Source of the DNA: DATFML01 sp964571225
GTDB taxonomy: Bacteria; Pseudomonadota; Gammaproteobacteria; DATFLG01
Direction of reading: 5' to 3'
Assembly (NCBI GenBank): GCA_964571225.1
Contig: CAZNBB010000004.1
Coordinates: forward strand, 1-64,000
Length of the DNA: 64,000 bases
Below, in pieces: positions 8,016 to 16,274 of this stretch. Each line of letters starts with the position of its first letter. The stretch's first letter is position 1. Made by a program: the position numbers and the translations under genes. Below the pieces are notes generated by a model. It was given only the letters and a program-made list of their open reading frames with translations. It was not told the DNA's origin and searched no databases.

Positions 8016-9682
8016 GCTTCGCTCCTCCCGCGGCCCGTATGGACGACCAGTCCACCGCGTCCGTCGTCGGAAAACTCGTCGGAGCCGATCATGAAGTTTT
8101 CCATGCGCACGGTCTGAAATTTTTCGAAATAGCGCTGCACACGCCGGGTGATGGACGGGTCGTAGTCGGGGTGCACCGTGTGGGTCCGTCCGTAGACGAC
8201 TTTCACCAACTGCCCGTCGCGCACCACCAGTTCACCGTCCTTGAACACATAGGCGGGTGTTTCGAACATCCGTTCGCGGTTGTCGTCCGGGTTGTAAACG
8301 GTGATGTCGGCCGTCGCCCCTTCGCCCAGGTGGCCCCGGTCGTCCAGGCCCAGCACCCGGGCGGGCCCCGCGCGGGTCATGATGGCGATCTCGTAGAGGT
8401 CGTACTCGCGATCCAGGCTGGACAGACGGCTGTGTGCCGCTGCATCGGGATGGATGCGGGTCAGCATTTCGTTGCGGAAGCTGCGGTCCATGAGCAGGCG
8501 TATGAGATGGGGATAGCTGGTGAACGGCGCACCGTTGGGATGGTCGGTGGTGAGGAACACCCGCCACGGATCGTCGATATCCAGAAACAGCTCCAACCCG
8601 ATGGCCCATTGCAGGGCGTTGACGAAGTTCTTGTCCCGGTACCGGAACGGTACGACCCCGCAGCCGGCGTCGCATTCGATGTCCATGCACATCCACTTGT
8701 GGGGATGGGCGAAGCGGCGGTTGGCGTACTGATGCATGGTGTCACCGGAGGCGGTGACCGTCTGGCCGAACATGATCTGGCCCACATCCACGGTAACGTT
8801 GGGCATGCGCCGCACCGCTTCGGCAATCTCGGCCGCAGCAGAGGAGAATTTGCGGTCTCCTTCGGTGCCGTAGCTGTGGAACTGAATATGGGTCAGGTGC
8901 ACAGGCAGGCCTTCGGCCGCCTCCATGGTCTTCAAGGTGGTGGTGAAGTTGCCCGGCACACCCAGATTGCTCGCGTGCACGTGCAGGGGATGGGGCACGC
9001 CCAGCTCGTACACCGCCCGGGTAAGCGTGCGGATGATGTCCCGGGGAGTGACCCCGTGACTGGCGCTGGCCTCGTCCACGTCCAGCTCGCGCTGATTGAA
9101 TTTGAACGCGCTGATGCCGCCGGGGTTGACGACCTTGATGCCCAGGCATTGGCTTGCGTGCAGCGTCCATGCGACGTAGTCGTTGATGGCGGCCTGGTCG
9201 GTCCCGGTCGCCATCAGGTGCAGAAGCAGCTCGTCGCTGCCCAGCATGGCGTAGCCGCCCTTGTCGACCATGGGTGTGTCGCCCAATTCCAGGTGGGCAT
9301 GGCGGGCGTTGGACGGCAGCACCGCCGGCTCGAAACAGGCCGTGTAGCCCATTTGCGCGTAGCGGTAGCCGGTCGTCAGGGTGGACGGTGCCGCATGGCC
9401 GCAGCCGCTGCGCGAAAGTCCGGTGCGCGGCACCGGGTCTGCCGCATGGTCTTCGGGCAGCATGGTGCGGGCGATGTTCACCTTGCCGCCGCCTATGTGG
9501 GTGTGCATGTCGATGGCGCCCGCCATCACCACCTTGCCGCGCAGATCGTATTCCCGATCCACGGGTGTACCGGGTTCTGGCGCGGCTGTGATCTGCCCGT
9601 CCCGTATGTACAGATCGTGCACTTCGCCATTGATCTGCCTGGCCGGGTCGTACAACGCCCCGCCGGTCAGTCGGGTCAACAT
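8012..9682 (-). CDS. fhcA: Formyltransferase/hydrolase complex subunit A (amidohydrolase)
   Basis: A 556-residue amidohydrolase-fold subunit that hydrolyses formyl-methylofuran to formate. The metal-binding HxH is at residues 60-62 (DMHTHIGGGK). Further His-rich motifs are HPLHVHASN (about 231-238) and HLTHIQFHSYG (about 262-272), and 'GIKVVNPGG' places Lys183 where a carboxylated lysine is expected in FwdA-type enzymes. The ATG at 9682 has GGAGG eight bases upstream and overlaps the fhcB stop by 7 bases. Longer upstream readings in this frame run into fhcB and are not real. Confidence 0.96.
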   Translation of the reverse strand: MLTRLTGGALYDPARQINGEVHDLYIRDGQITAAPEPGTPVDREYDLRGKVVMAGAIDMHTHIGGGKVNIARTMLPEDHAADPVPRTGLSRSGCGHAAPSTLTTGYRYAQMGYTACFEPAVLPSNARHAHLELGDTPMVDKGGYAMLGSDELLLHLMATGTDQAAINDYVAWTLHASQCLGIKVVNPGGISAFKFNQRELDVDEASASHGVTPRDIIRTLTRAVYELGVPHPLHVHASNLGVPGNFTTTLKTMEAAEGLPVHLTHIQFHSYGTEGDRKFSSAAAEIAEAVRRMPNVTVDVGQIMFGQTVTASGDTMHQYANRRFAHPHKWMCMDIECDAGCGVVPFRYRDKNFVNALQWAIGLELFLDIDDPWRVFLTTDHPNGAPFTSYPHLIRLLMDRSFRNEMLTRIHPDAAAHSRLSSLDREYDLYEIAIMTRAGPARVLGLDDRGHLGEGATADITVYNPDDNRERMFETPAYVFKDGELVVRDGQLVKVVYGRTHTVHPDYDPSITRRVQRYFEKFQTVRMENFMIGSDEFSDDGRGGLVVHTGRGRSEA

Positions 9683-10959
9683 GGAGCCTCCGTGGATGTG
9701 ATCCGTTCGCTGATTGCCTGCGCGACCGCGGCAACCGACGGCAGCGACGTACTGCGCAAGGCCCGCAGAGGCAGAGATACCACCGCATCGCCCCGAAATG
9801 CCGTGCCGCCATGGTCCAGGCCGGGAATGCCGACAGGGATAAAGACCTCGGGCTGGTGGGGCAACTGCAGGTCCGGACGTCCCAGCACCACAGTGGGCAC
9901 CTGGGTGTCCGGCGGCCCGTGGGTGGGATTGAACGCGGAAATCCAGAGCAGGGCGTCGGCACCGTCGGCCAACGAACGGGCGGTGGACAGGTGATAGGGG
10001 TCGTAGCGTGGAAAGCCGCCGGCCAGATCCACGCGCAGCGGATAGCCGGTCTGCCAGGTGCACACCTGATAGGCGGACATGTCGCCGTCGCCCAGCGCCA
10101 GCGGCAGCCCGGCGAAGCGCCGCTCCCGGTTGAGGTCTTCAATCAAGCCGGTGGCGCATTGCACGGTAAGGTCCTTGTGTGTGCCCGCCAGTGACGGGGT
10201 GGACCAGATCAGCACGCCGTAGGAAGCCTGACTCATCTGCTCGGCCAGGGGGCGCAGCGCGTCCAGAGTCGGGCCTGCCGGTGTGTCTGCCTGCAGCGGG
10301 CGTTCGTTGATCAGGCAGCGCAGCGCCGAGAGCAGTTCCGCCAGATCTTCCATGGCTGCGGGTTGGTAGTGCACGGGCACGTCGGTCGCCGGCGCGCTCC
10401 AATCCGCCGGCCCCCCTAGAACCACCAGCCGCCGGGCCTGCAGGGCCTCGGCCTGCATGGCGGATGAGGGTGCGATGACCCGCTCGATCAGTCGTGGAAA
10501 GGCGTCGAACAGATCACTGCCCAGCACCACCACCAGATCGGCGCGGTTGCGTACCTCCCCGAGGGTGGTGGTGATCCAACCCCGGTCCTGCAGGACACGC
10601 AGGTTGGCATGCAGACTGTCGCCGTGTACATGGTCCAGCGCCGCGCCAATCCCGTCGGACAACGCCAGCACCGCGCGCATCCCTGCTACATCCGTGCCCA
10701 GACCGCCGACCACCGGCCGGCGTGCGGTACCGAGCAGCTCGCCGGCCCGGCGGACCGCTTCATCCAGTGAGGCTGCGTCGCCGGCAATGCGCGGTGCTCC
10801 GTCGCCGGCGACCGTAAAACCGGACTGGCTGCGGGGACAACCCCCGTCCAGCAGCTCCACGGTACCATCGGCGACCCGCACACGCAGGTCGTCGCACAGC
10901 AACCCACAGAACGGACAGGGTACGTGCTCGAAGGAAAGCGGGTCCTCGCTGGTGGGCAT
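9676..10959 (-). CDS. fhcB: Formyltransferase/hydrolase complex subunit B
   Basis: A 427-residue homologue of the molybdopterin-binding subunit FwdB/FmdB of formylmethanofuran dehydrogenase. Cys15, Cys18 and Cys22 (CPFCGLLCDD) and Cys41 resemble the iron-sulfur site of the archaeal enzyme. In bacterial Fhc the subunit is regarded as lacking redox activity because the complex only hydrolyses formyl groups. The ATG at 10959 is preferred because CGGAG stands upstream; a start 63 bases earlier adds a low-quality extension. First gene of the fhc operon; a near-consensus sigma54 promoter lies at 11029-11044. Confidence 0.93.
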   Translation of the reverse strand: MPTSEDPLSFEHVPCPFCGLLCDDLRVRVADGTVELLDGGCPRSQSGFTVAGDGAPRIAGDAASLDEAVRRAGELLGTARRPVVGGLGTDVAGMRAVLALSDGIGAALDHVHGDSLHANLRVLQDRGWITTTLGEVRNRADLVVVLGSDLFDAFPRLIERVIAPSSAMQAEALQARRLVVLGGPADWSAPATDVPVHYQPAAMEDLAELLSALRCLINERPLQADTPAGPTLDALRPLAEQMSQASYGVLIWSTPSLAGTHKDLTVQCATGLIEDLNRERRFAGLPLALGDGDMSAYQVCTWQTGYPLRVDLAGGFPRYDPYHLSTARSLADGADALLWISAFNPTHGPPDTQVPTVVLGRPDLQLPHQPEVFIPVGIPGLDHGGTAFRGDAVVSLPLRALRSTSLPSVAAVAQAISERITSTEAPC

Positions 10960-11028
10960 GGGCGGCTCCGGGAGATTGCACACGAGCGCCGGCGCCGGGC
11001 TGAGGCCGGCATCGGTTTTCACACCCGA

Positions 11029-11044
11029 AGCAGGGATCGTGCCA
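11029..11044 (-). promoter_or_regulatory. Sigma54 (-24/-12) promoter of the fhc operon
   Basis: On the minus strand the sequence reads TGGCACGATCCCTGCT, one mismatch from TGGCACG-N4-TTGCW. Expected transcription start is near 11018, giving a leader of about 60 bases before fhcB. Confidence 0.72.
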
Positions 11045-11090
11045 CGCCCGGTGTTGCGCGGCCATGGGCATGTTGCAGGCGCTTTTCCCC

Positions 11091-11157
11091 GGTGTCACAG
11101 CCGTTGCACCCGTACCGGTCGTGCATCTTGTCACCTGCCTGAGGTAGGCGGGTGACA
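11091..11157. promoter_or_regulatory. Candidate shared activator sites between fhcB and mptG
   Basis: GGTGTCACAG is at 11091-11100. A long dyad follows: arm TGTCACCTGCCT at 11129-11140, five bases, then arm AGGCGGGTGACA at 11146-11157, with one mismatch in 12 pairs. The centre of the dyad is about 100 bases from each of the two divergent sigma54-like promoters. The same GTGTCAC/GTGACAC words recur elsewhere in the window. An RNA hairpin role is also possible. Confidence 0.5.
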
Positions 11158-11229
11158 CACTGCTACGGGACTGGGGCAGTGAACTTCCGATATAGGTGCA
11201 AGTGGCCGCGATGGCGGCAAAAAGCCGAG

Positions 11230-11245
11230 TGGCATGCTAGTTGCT
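11230..11245 (+). promoter_or_regulatory. Sigma54 (-24/-12) promoter of the mptG operon
   Basis: TGGCATGCTAGTTGCT matches TGGCACG-N4-TTGCW with one mismatch. The predicted start site, near 11256, would fall at the second candidate ATG of mptG (11257), so either the message is leaderless or another promoter is used. Confidence 0.6.
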
Positions 11246-11247
11246 CC

Positions 11248-12279
11248 ATGGCGGCTATGAATGCAATCGCTCGCGATGCAGGTTCCGCCGCCGGCTGCGT
11301 ATGGGTCGAGGCGCCGGCGCGGCTGCACATGGGCTTTGTCGACCTTGACGGCGAATTAGGACGTCGTTTCGGCAGTCTGGGAATGACGCTGGAGGGTATC
11401 GGCGTGCGCCTGTGCGCCACCCCGTCGCGCTCCATGGCCGCCAGCGGCCCGGGTGCCGCCCGGGCGCTGGAGTGCGCGCGACGCCTGGCATCAGCGTGGG
11501 GTCTGCCCCAGGCCGTTCGCCTTGACATTGAACAGAGCATTCCGGAGCACGCGGGCCTGGGTTCGGGTACGCAGTCGTCCCTGGCCGTCGGTGCGGCCAT
11601 CGCCCGTCTCTACGGCAGGCGCACCAATGCCCGCGAAATCGCGCAGCTCACCGATCGGGGTGCGCGTTCGGGTATCGGCATCGGTGCCTTTGAAAGCGGC
11701 GGATTCATCGTAGACGGCGGCCATGCCCCCGGCGTCGAGACCCCGCCGCCGTTGACCGTGCGGCTGGACGTACCGCGCGAGTGGCGGATGCTGCTGGTGC
11801 TCGACCGCCAGGGCCAGGGACTGCACGGGAGCGGGGAGACCGCGGCGTTCGAAGCGTTGCCGGCGTTTCCCACCGGCCAGGCTGCACACCTCAGCCATGT
11901 GGTGCTGATGCAGGCACTGCCGGCGCTCGCCGAAGCGGATCTTCCCGCCTTCGGCGCTGCGGTGGAAGAAATCCAACGCCGCCTGGGTGACTATTTTGCC
12001 GGCGCCCAGGGCGGTCGTTTCAGCAGTCCACGGGTGGCTCGCGCGATGGCGTGGCTGAGTGAGAGGGGTGCCATGGGAATCGGACAGAGCTCATGGGGCC
12101 CCACCGGGTTCTGCCTGGTGGAGGGCGAAGAGCGGGCCCAAAGCCTGGCGGGCGACGCGCGGCGCCACTTCCGGGAGACAGACTCGCTGACGTTCCTGGC
12201 CTTGTGTCCGCGCAACGTCGGAAGTCGGGTGTGGTACGACGAAGCGGCGATGAACCGGCAGACCGGGACCATCGCCTGA
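11248..12279 (+). CDS. mptG: Beta-ribofuranosylaminobenzene 5'-phosphate synthase
   Basis: A 343-residue GHMP-kinase-superfamily protein that joins 4-aminobenzoate to phosphoribosyl pyrophosphate, the first committed step of H4MPT synthesis. Seen: the N-terminal 'APARLHMGFVDLDG' motif and the GHMP-like 'IPEHAGLGSGTQSSLAVG', both typical of the family, and 'GIGQSSWGPTGFCL' near the end. ATG codons at 11248 and 11257 are both possible and neither has a strong ribosome site; 11257 coincides with the start predicted from the sigma54 promoter. First gene of the plus-strand C1 operon; pabB at 21808 could supply its aryl substrate. Confidence 0.93.
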   Translation: MAAMNAIARDAGSAAGCVWVEAPARLHMGFVDLDGELGRRFGSLGMTLEGIGVRLCATPSRSMAASGPGAARALECARRLASAWGLPQAVRLDIEQSIPEHAGLGSGTQSSLAVGAAIARLYGRRTNAREIAQLTDRGARSGIGIGAFESGGFIVDGGHAPGVETPPPLTVRLDVPREWRMLLVLDRQGQGLHGSGETAAFEALPAFPTGQAAHLSHVVLMQALPALAEADLPAFGAAVEEIQRRLGDYFAGAQGGRFSSPRVARAMAWLSERGAMGIGQSSWGPTGFCLVEGEERAQSLAGDARRHFRETDSLTFLALCPRNVGSRVWYDEAAMNRQTGTIA

Positions 12280-12303
12280 CATTGACGAAATCCGGGACCG
12301 ATC

Positions 12304-13191
12304 ATGGAGAAGCCCTATTTACTGCATATGCTGACCCCTACGCCCAACGTCAGCCCTTTCGACGTCAACCTGGCCTATGACGCGGGTTGGGACGCCGTCA
12401 CCCCCTACACGGGCGTCGCCCTGGACGATGTGACGGATCTGGTGCAGGACGCGATCTTCTCCCGCGGGCCGAAGGGTGTCCGGCGCACCGGCGTGTTTCT
12501 GGGCGGGCGCGACGTGCACCTGGCGGTCGAGATGCTCGAGACCGCGCGCAAGGCCATGGTCCCTCCCTTCGAGGTGTCCGTGTTTGCCGATCCCAGCGGC
12601 GCGTTCACCACGGCGGCCGCCATGGTGGCCGCCGTCAAGAAGACACTGACGGGCACTCACCGCAAGCCATTGGACGGCGCCCGCACACTGGTGTTCGGCA
12701 CCGGACCGGTGGGCGCCATTGCGGCGGTGCTCGCGGCGCGGGAAGGCGCACGGGTGACACTGGCGAGTCACAGCGGCATGGAAGCGGCGCGGCGCGCGGT
12801 GACCCTGTGCGGTGAGCGTTACGGCGTGACCATGAACGCCGGCAGCAGCGCCGACGATGAGCACAAGCGCCAGATGTTGGAGGACGCCCAAGTGGTGCTG
12901 TCCGCCGCCAAGGCGGGTGTGCAGGTGTTGCCGGCGGCATTGGTAGCCGGTGCCTCGTCGCTGCTGGTGGCCGCCGACGTCAACGCCGTACCCCCGGCGG
13001 GCATAGAAGGCGTCGGCGTGCAGGACGACGGTGTCGCCATCGAGGGCTCGCCTAGCGGCGCGGTGGGTATCGGTGCGCTGGCGATCGGTAACGTGAAGTA
13101 CCAGGTCCAGTACGGGTTGCTGTGCCGGATGCGGGAAGCCGACAAGCCCCAGTATCTGGGGTTCGAACAGGCATATGAGGCGGCGCAATAG
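12304..13191 (+). CDS. mtdB: NAD(P)-dependent methylene-H4MPT dehydrogenase
   Basis: A 295-residue enzyme oxidising methylene-H4MPT to methenyl-H4MPT. The N-terminus 'PYLLHMLTPTPNVSPFDVNLAYDAG' and a Rossmann turn 'FGTGPVGAIAAVLAAREGARV' (from about residue 121) are typical of the MtdA/MtdB family. MtdB (NAD or NADP) is favoured over MtdA (NADP, also uses tetrahydrofolate) because the gene sits among H4MPT genes, but sequence alone does not settle cofactor use. The next gene starts 1 base after its stop. Confidence 0.92.
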   Translation: MEKPYLLHMLTPTPNVSPFDVNLAYDAGWDAVTPYTGVALDDVTDLVQDAIFSRGPKGVRRTGVFLGGRDVHLAVEMLETARKAMVPPFEVSVFADPSGAFTTAAAMVAAVKKTLTGTHRKPLDGARTLVFGTGPVGAIAAVLAAREGARVTLASHSGMEAARRAVTLCGERYGVTMNAGSSADDEHKRQMLEDAQVVLSAAKAGVQVLPAALVAGASSLLVAADVNAVPPAGIEGVGVQDDGVAIEGSPSGAVGIGALAIGNVKYQVQYGLLCRMREADKPQYLGFEQAYEAAQ

Positions 13192-13192
13192 G

Positions 13193-14356
13193 ATGCGGGC
13201 CAGGTCGGACAGGTTGGTGCTGATTTCCACCGCGGCACGGGCGCTGGCGGCGTCAGCCGTGCGCGGAGGCAGCCGGCCGATCGTGCTGGACTGCTTCGGT
13301 GATCGGGAAACTCGTGCCAACGCCCACCGTTACGTCCCGTTGCGCGTGGCGGAGCGTGGCATCGACGCAGCCGCGCTGCGCGCCGACCTCGCGGTGCTGA
13401 GGGACGCCCACGGCCCCGGCGTGGTGGTGTACGGAAGCGGGTTCGAGGGTCAACCCGAGTTGCTCGATGGTGTGCGGGCCAGCGGTTACCGGATTGCGGG
13501 AAACGATCCGGAGGTGGTGCGTGCCGTGAAGGACCCGGCGGTCTTCCTCCCGGTGCTCGACGCTCTCAAAATTCCCCACCCGGAGGTGTCGTTCGAGCCG
13601 CGCCGGGCAGCGGAAGGTTGGCTGGTCAAGAATGCCCGCGCCGACGGCGGCGCGCATGTCCACCGCGCCAGAGGCCAGGAGATGCTGGCCCCCGGCTGGA
13701 TGTTTCAGCGCGAGGTGACTGGACAGGCCATGTCGGCGTTGTTCGTGGCCGACGGACGGTGCGCCCGGGTCATCGGGTTCAACACCTTGTGGACCGACGC
13801 GGACGATCCCTGTAGCCCATTCCGCTATGGTGGGGCCATCAACCACACGGCACTGCCGCGCCGGCAGCGGACTGCGGTCGCGGCCTATGTGGAGGGCCTG
13901 GTGCGCGCCTTCTCGCTGAAGGGTATCAACGGGCTGGATTTCATCGCATCGGAGTCCGGTTGTCAGGTGCTCGAGATCAACCCCCGGCCGTGCGCCACTC
14001 TGGAACTGTACGAACCCGACGTGCAGACAGGACTGGTAGCGCTCCATGTCCGCGCCTGCGCAGAGCGGCTGCCGCCGGGTCTGTCCCTGGGCCCACGACG
14101 CGTGCGTGCCTGCCGCGTCGTGTATGCGCGCCGGGATCTGCACATCGATGCAGGCCGGCGCTGGCCGCGCTGGTGTCGGGACCTGCCGCAGCCGGCGAGC
14201 CACATCCGTGCCGGCGAGCCGGTGTGCACGGTGCACGCCAGTGGTGAGCAGGCCGGCACCGTGACGGCTACGGTGAACGCCCGGTGGACGGCGCTGGCGG
14301 CGTCGCTGGGGGAATGTCCGGCGGGCGATACGCCGCTGTATGGAGCGGTTCAGTGA
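13193..14356 (+). CDS. ATP-grasp protein of the H4MPT/methylofuran cluster (orf17 type)
   Basis: A 387-residue ATP-grasp ligase-like protein, related to the predicted carboligases of COG2232 and to the methylotroph gene known as orf17. The N-terminal third is Rossmann-like with 'VVVYGSGFEGQPELLDGV'. The ATP-binding part contains 'WLVKNARADGGAHVHRA', and 'GLDFIASESGCQVLEINPRP' supplies the metal-binding acid and Asn. Starts at 13193 or 13175; the first is preferred because it follows GAGG and avoids a long overlap with mtdB. A ligase step in cofactor synthesis is inferred from the fold and the neighbours; the substrate is unknown. Confidence 0.85.
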   Translation: MRARSDRLVLISTAARALAASAVRGGSRPIVLDCFGDRETRANAHRYVPLRVAERGIDAAALRADLAVLRDAHGPGVVVYGSGFEGQPELLDGVRASGYRIAGNDPEVVRAVKDPAVFLPVLDALKIPHPEVSFEPRRAAEGWLVKNARADGGAHVHRARGQEMLAPGWMFQREVTGQAMSALFVADGRCARVIGFNTLWTDADDPCSPFRYGGAINHTALPRRQRTAVAAYVEGLVRAFSLKGINGLDFIASESGCQVLEINPRPCATLELYEPDVQTGLVALHVRACAERLPPGLSLGPRRVRACRVVYARRDLHIDAGRRWPRWCRDLPQPASHIRAGEPVCTVHASGEQAGTVTATVNARWTALAASLGECPAGDTPLYGAVQ

Positions 14357-15360
14357 GCGGGCAGGCCGCACACGCACCACGGCGATCCGCCGCCTGGTCC
14401 GCGAGCGTGAACACTCTGGCCGCTCCGCTGGTGGAGTCGCTGGTTCGCGATGCGCCCCTGCTGGATCTGGCGGTGGAACGCCTGGACAACGGCTGCACCC
14501 TGGTGGACGGCGGAATCGATGTCGCGGGCGGTCTGGAGGCCGGCCGGCGCATCGCGGAAATCTGCCTCGGCGGCCTGGGCCGGGTGACGTTGACCCACGG
14601 CGAGACCGTCGCGTGGCCGGTCGGGGTCACGGTGCACGCCACGGCGCCGGTGTTGGCCTGCCTGGGCAGCCAGTATGCCGGCTGGAGCCTGAGCCACGGT
14701 GAGGGCAAGGGCGCCTTCCACGCCCTGGGGTCGGGGCCTGCGCGCGCACTTTCAGTAAAGGAGGCGCTGTTCGAGGAACTGGACTACCGCGACCGCGCTG
14801 ACTCCGGCTGCCTGGTGCTGGAAGTGGACAAGCGCCCGCCCCTTCCGCTGGTGGAAAAGATTGCCGCGGACTGCGGCCTGGCCCCGGCCGATCTGACGCT
14901 GATTATGACGCCCACCCGGAGCCTGGCGGGCACCGTGCAGGTGGTGGCGCGGGTGCTGGAGGTGGCGCTGCACAAAGTGCATGCGTTGGCGTTTCCTCTG
15001 GACAGCATCGTCGATGGCGTGGGCAGCGCTCCGCTGCCTCCACCGGCCCCGGACTTTGTACAGGCCATGGGGCGCACCAACGACGCCATCCTGTTCGCCG
15101 GCCGGGTGCACCTTTATGTGCGCGGCGACGACCAGGCCGCACGCGCGCTCGCCCATTCCCTGCCGGCGCGCGAATCCAGGGACTACGGCCGTCCGTTTGC
15201 GGAGGTCTTCAAGTCCTACGAGTACGACTTCTTTCAGATCGATCCCATGCTGTTCAGCCCGGCGGCGGTGGCCGTCAGTGCCCTGGACAGCGGCCGCACA
15301 TTCCGCGGCGGCGGGGTGGACGAGGAACTGCTGCAGCAATCGTTCGGAGGCCGGTCGTGA
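14353..15360 (+). CDS. mch: Methenyl-H4MPT cyclohydrolase
   Basis: A 335-residue enzyme that hydrolyses methenyl-H4MPT to formyl-H4MPT. Characteristic segments are 'VDGGIDVAGGLEAGRRIAEICLGGLG', 'PVLACLGSQYAGWSL', 'GSGPARALS', 'MGRTNDAILFAGRVHLYV' and 'FKSYEYDFFQIDPMLFSPA'. The start is taken as GTG 14353, overlapping the preceding stop by 4 bases, with GGAG upstream; the longer reading from 14284 lies inside the previous gene. The next gene overlaps its stop by 4 bases as well. Confidence 0.95.
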   Translation: MSGQAAHAPRRSAAWSASVNTLAAPLVESLVRDAPLLDLAVERLDNGCTLVDGGIDVAGGLEAGRRIAEICLGGLGRVTLTHGETVAWPVGVTVHATAPVLACLGSQYAGWSLSHGEGKGAFHALGSGPARALSVKEALFEELDYRDRADSGCLVLEVDKRPPLPLVEKIAADCGLAPADLTLIMTPTRSLAGTVQVVARVLEVALHKVHALAFPLDSIVDGVGSAPLPPPAPDFVQAMGRTNDAILFAGRVHLYVRGDDQAARALAHSLPARESRDYGRPFAEVFKSYEYDFFQIDPMLFSPAAVAVSALDSGRTFRGGGVDEELLQQSFGGRS

Positions 15361-16274
15361 AACGGCGGATAGCGATTTTCACGGACGAACCGGGTTGGCA
15401 CGGTGCGCGCCTGCGGGAGGCGTTCGCGGCCCGGGGTTGCGAAAGCCGGTTCGTTTCCCTGGCGGAGTGCCGGTTGCAGATGGCGGGCGAGCCGCCGGTG
15501 GTTCGTATCCCCGGCTTCGAGCCGGAACTGCCCGACGGTGCGTTCGTCCGTGGCGTGCCCCCCGGCACCCTGGAAGAGGTGATATTTCACTTGAACGTGC
15601 TGCACGCGCTGCAGGCCATCGGGATTCCCGTGTACAACGACGGGCGTGCCATCGAACGCAGCGTCGACAAGGCCATTACCACCCTGAAACTGGCCCAAGC
15701 CGGTCTGCCGGTGCCCGCCACCTGGGTGACTCGCGATCCGGTGCATGCCTGGTCGGTGATGCTGAAGGAACACATGGCGGGCCACACGCTGGTGTGCAAG
15801 CCGCTGTTCGGTTCCCAGGGTGAAGGCGTGGTTCGCATCGGTCCGGATACGCCGCTGCCCGACAGCGAGCCCTACAACGGCGTGTATTACCTGCAGCGCT
15901 ACCTGGACAGCGGCGAGGGGAAGTGGCACGACTGGCGCGTGTTGGTGGTTGGCGGCCGCGCCGTGGCGGCCATGCGGCGCGAGGGCAACGGTTGGATAAG
16001 CAACGTGGCGCGCGGCGCCCGCTGCCGTGCGGCCGAACTCGACGACACACTGCGTACTCTCGCGGAAACGGCCACTGCGGCCGTGGGGATGCATTACGCG
16101 GGCGTGGACCTGTTGCGGGACACCCATGGCAGGTGGTGGCTGCTCGAGGTCAACAGCATTCCCGCGTGGCGGGGTTTGCAGGGCGTGTGCGGGGTGGATA
16201 TCGCCCGGACGCTGGCCGACGACTTCCTGCGCTCGGTGGCCGGTGGAGCCGCCCGGCTGGAGGCGGTGGGATGA
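15357..16274 (+). CDS. RimK-like ATP-grasp ligase (orf7 type)
   Basis: A 305-residue ATP-grasp protein of the RimK family that usually accompanies fae and mch in methylotrophs. It begins with GTG inside the mch stop and has GGAGG upstream. Key segments are 'IGIPVYNDGRAIERSVDKAITTLKLAQAGLPVPATWVT', the ATP site 'LVCKPLFGSQGEGVVRI', and 'YAGVDLLRDTHGRWWLLEVNSIPAW' with the metal-binding Glu and Asn. RimK relatives add amino acids, often glutamate, to carboxyl groups (archaeal MptN glutamylates H4MPT). Glutamylation of H4MPT or methylofuran is a plausible but unproven role. Confidence 0.87.
   Translation: MKRRIAIFTDEPGWHGARLREAFAARGCESRFVSLAECRLQMAGEPPVVRIPGFEPELPDGAFVRGVPPGTLEEVIFHLNVLHALQAIGIPVYNDGRAIERSVDKAITTLKLAQAGLPVPATWVTRDPVHAWSVMLKEHMAGHTLVCKPLFGSQGEGVVRIGPDTPLPDSEPYNGVYYLQRYLDSGEGKWHDWRVLVVGGRAVAAMRREGNGWISNVARGARCRAAELDDTLRTLAETATAAVGMHYAGVDLLRDTHGRWWLLEVNSIPAWRGLQGVCGVDIARTLADDFLRSVAGGAARLEAVG

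Noticed and set aside
8039..9994. Plus-strand frame of about 650 codons opposite fhcA
   Set aside because: Antisense shadow of fhcA and fhcB without domain signals.
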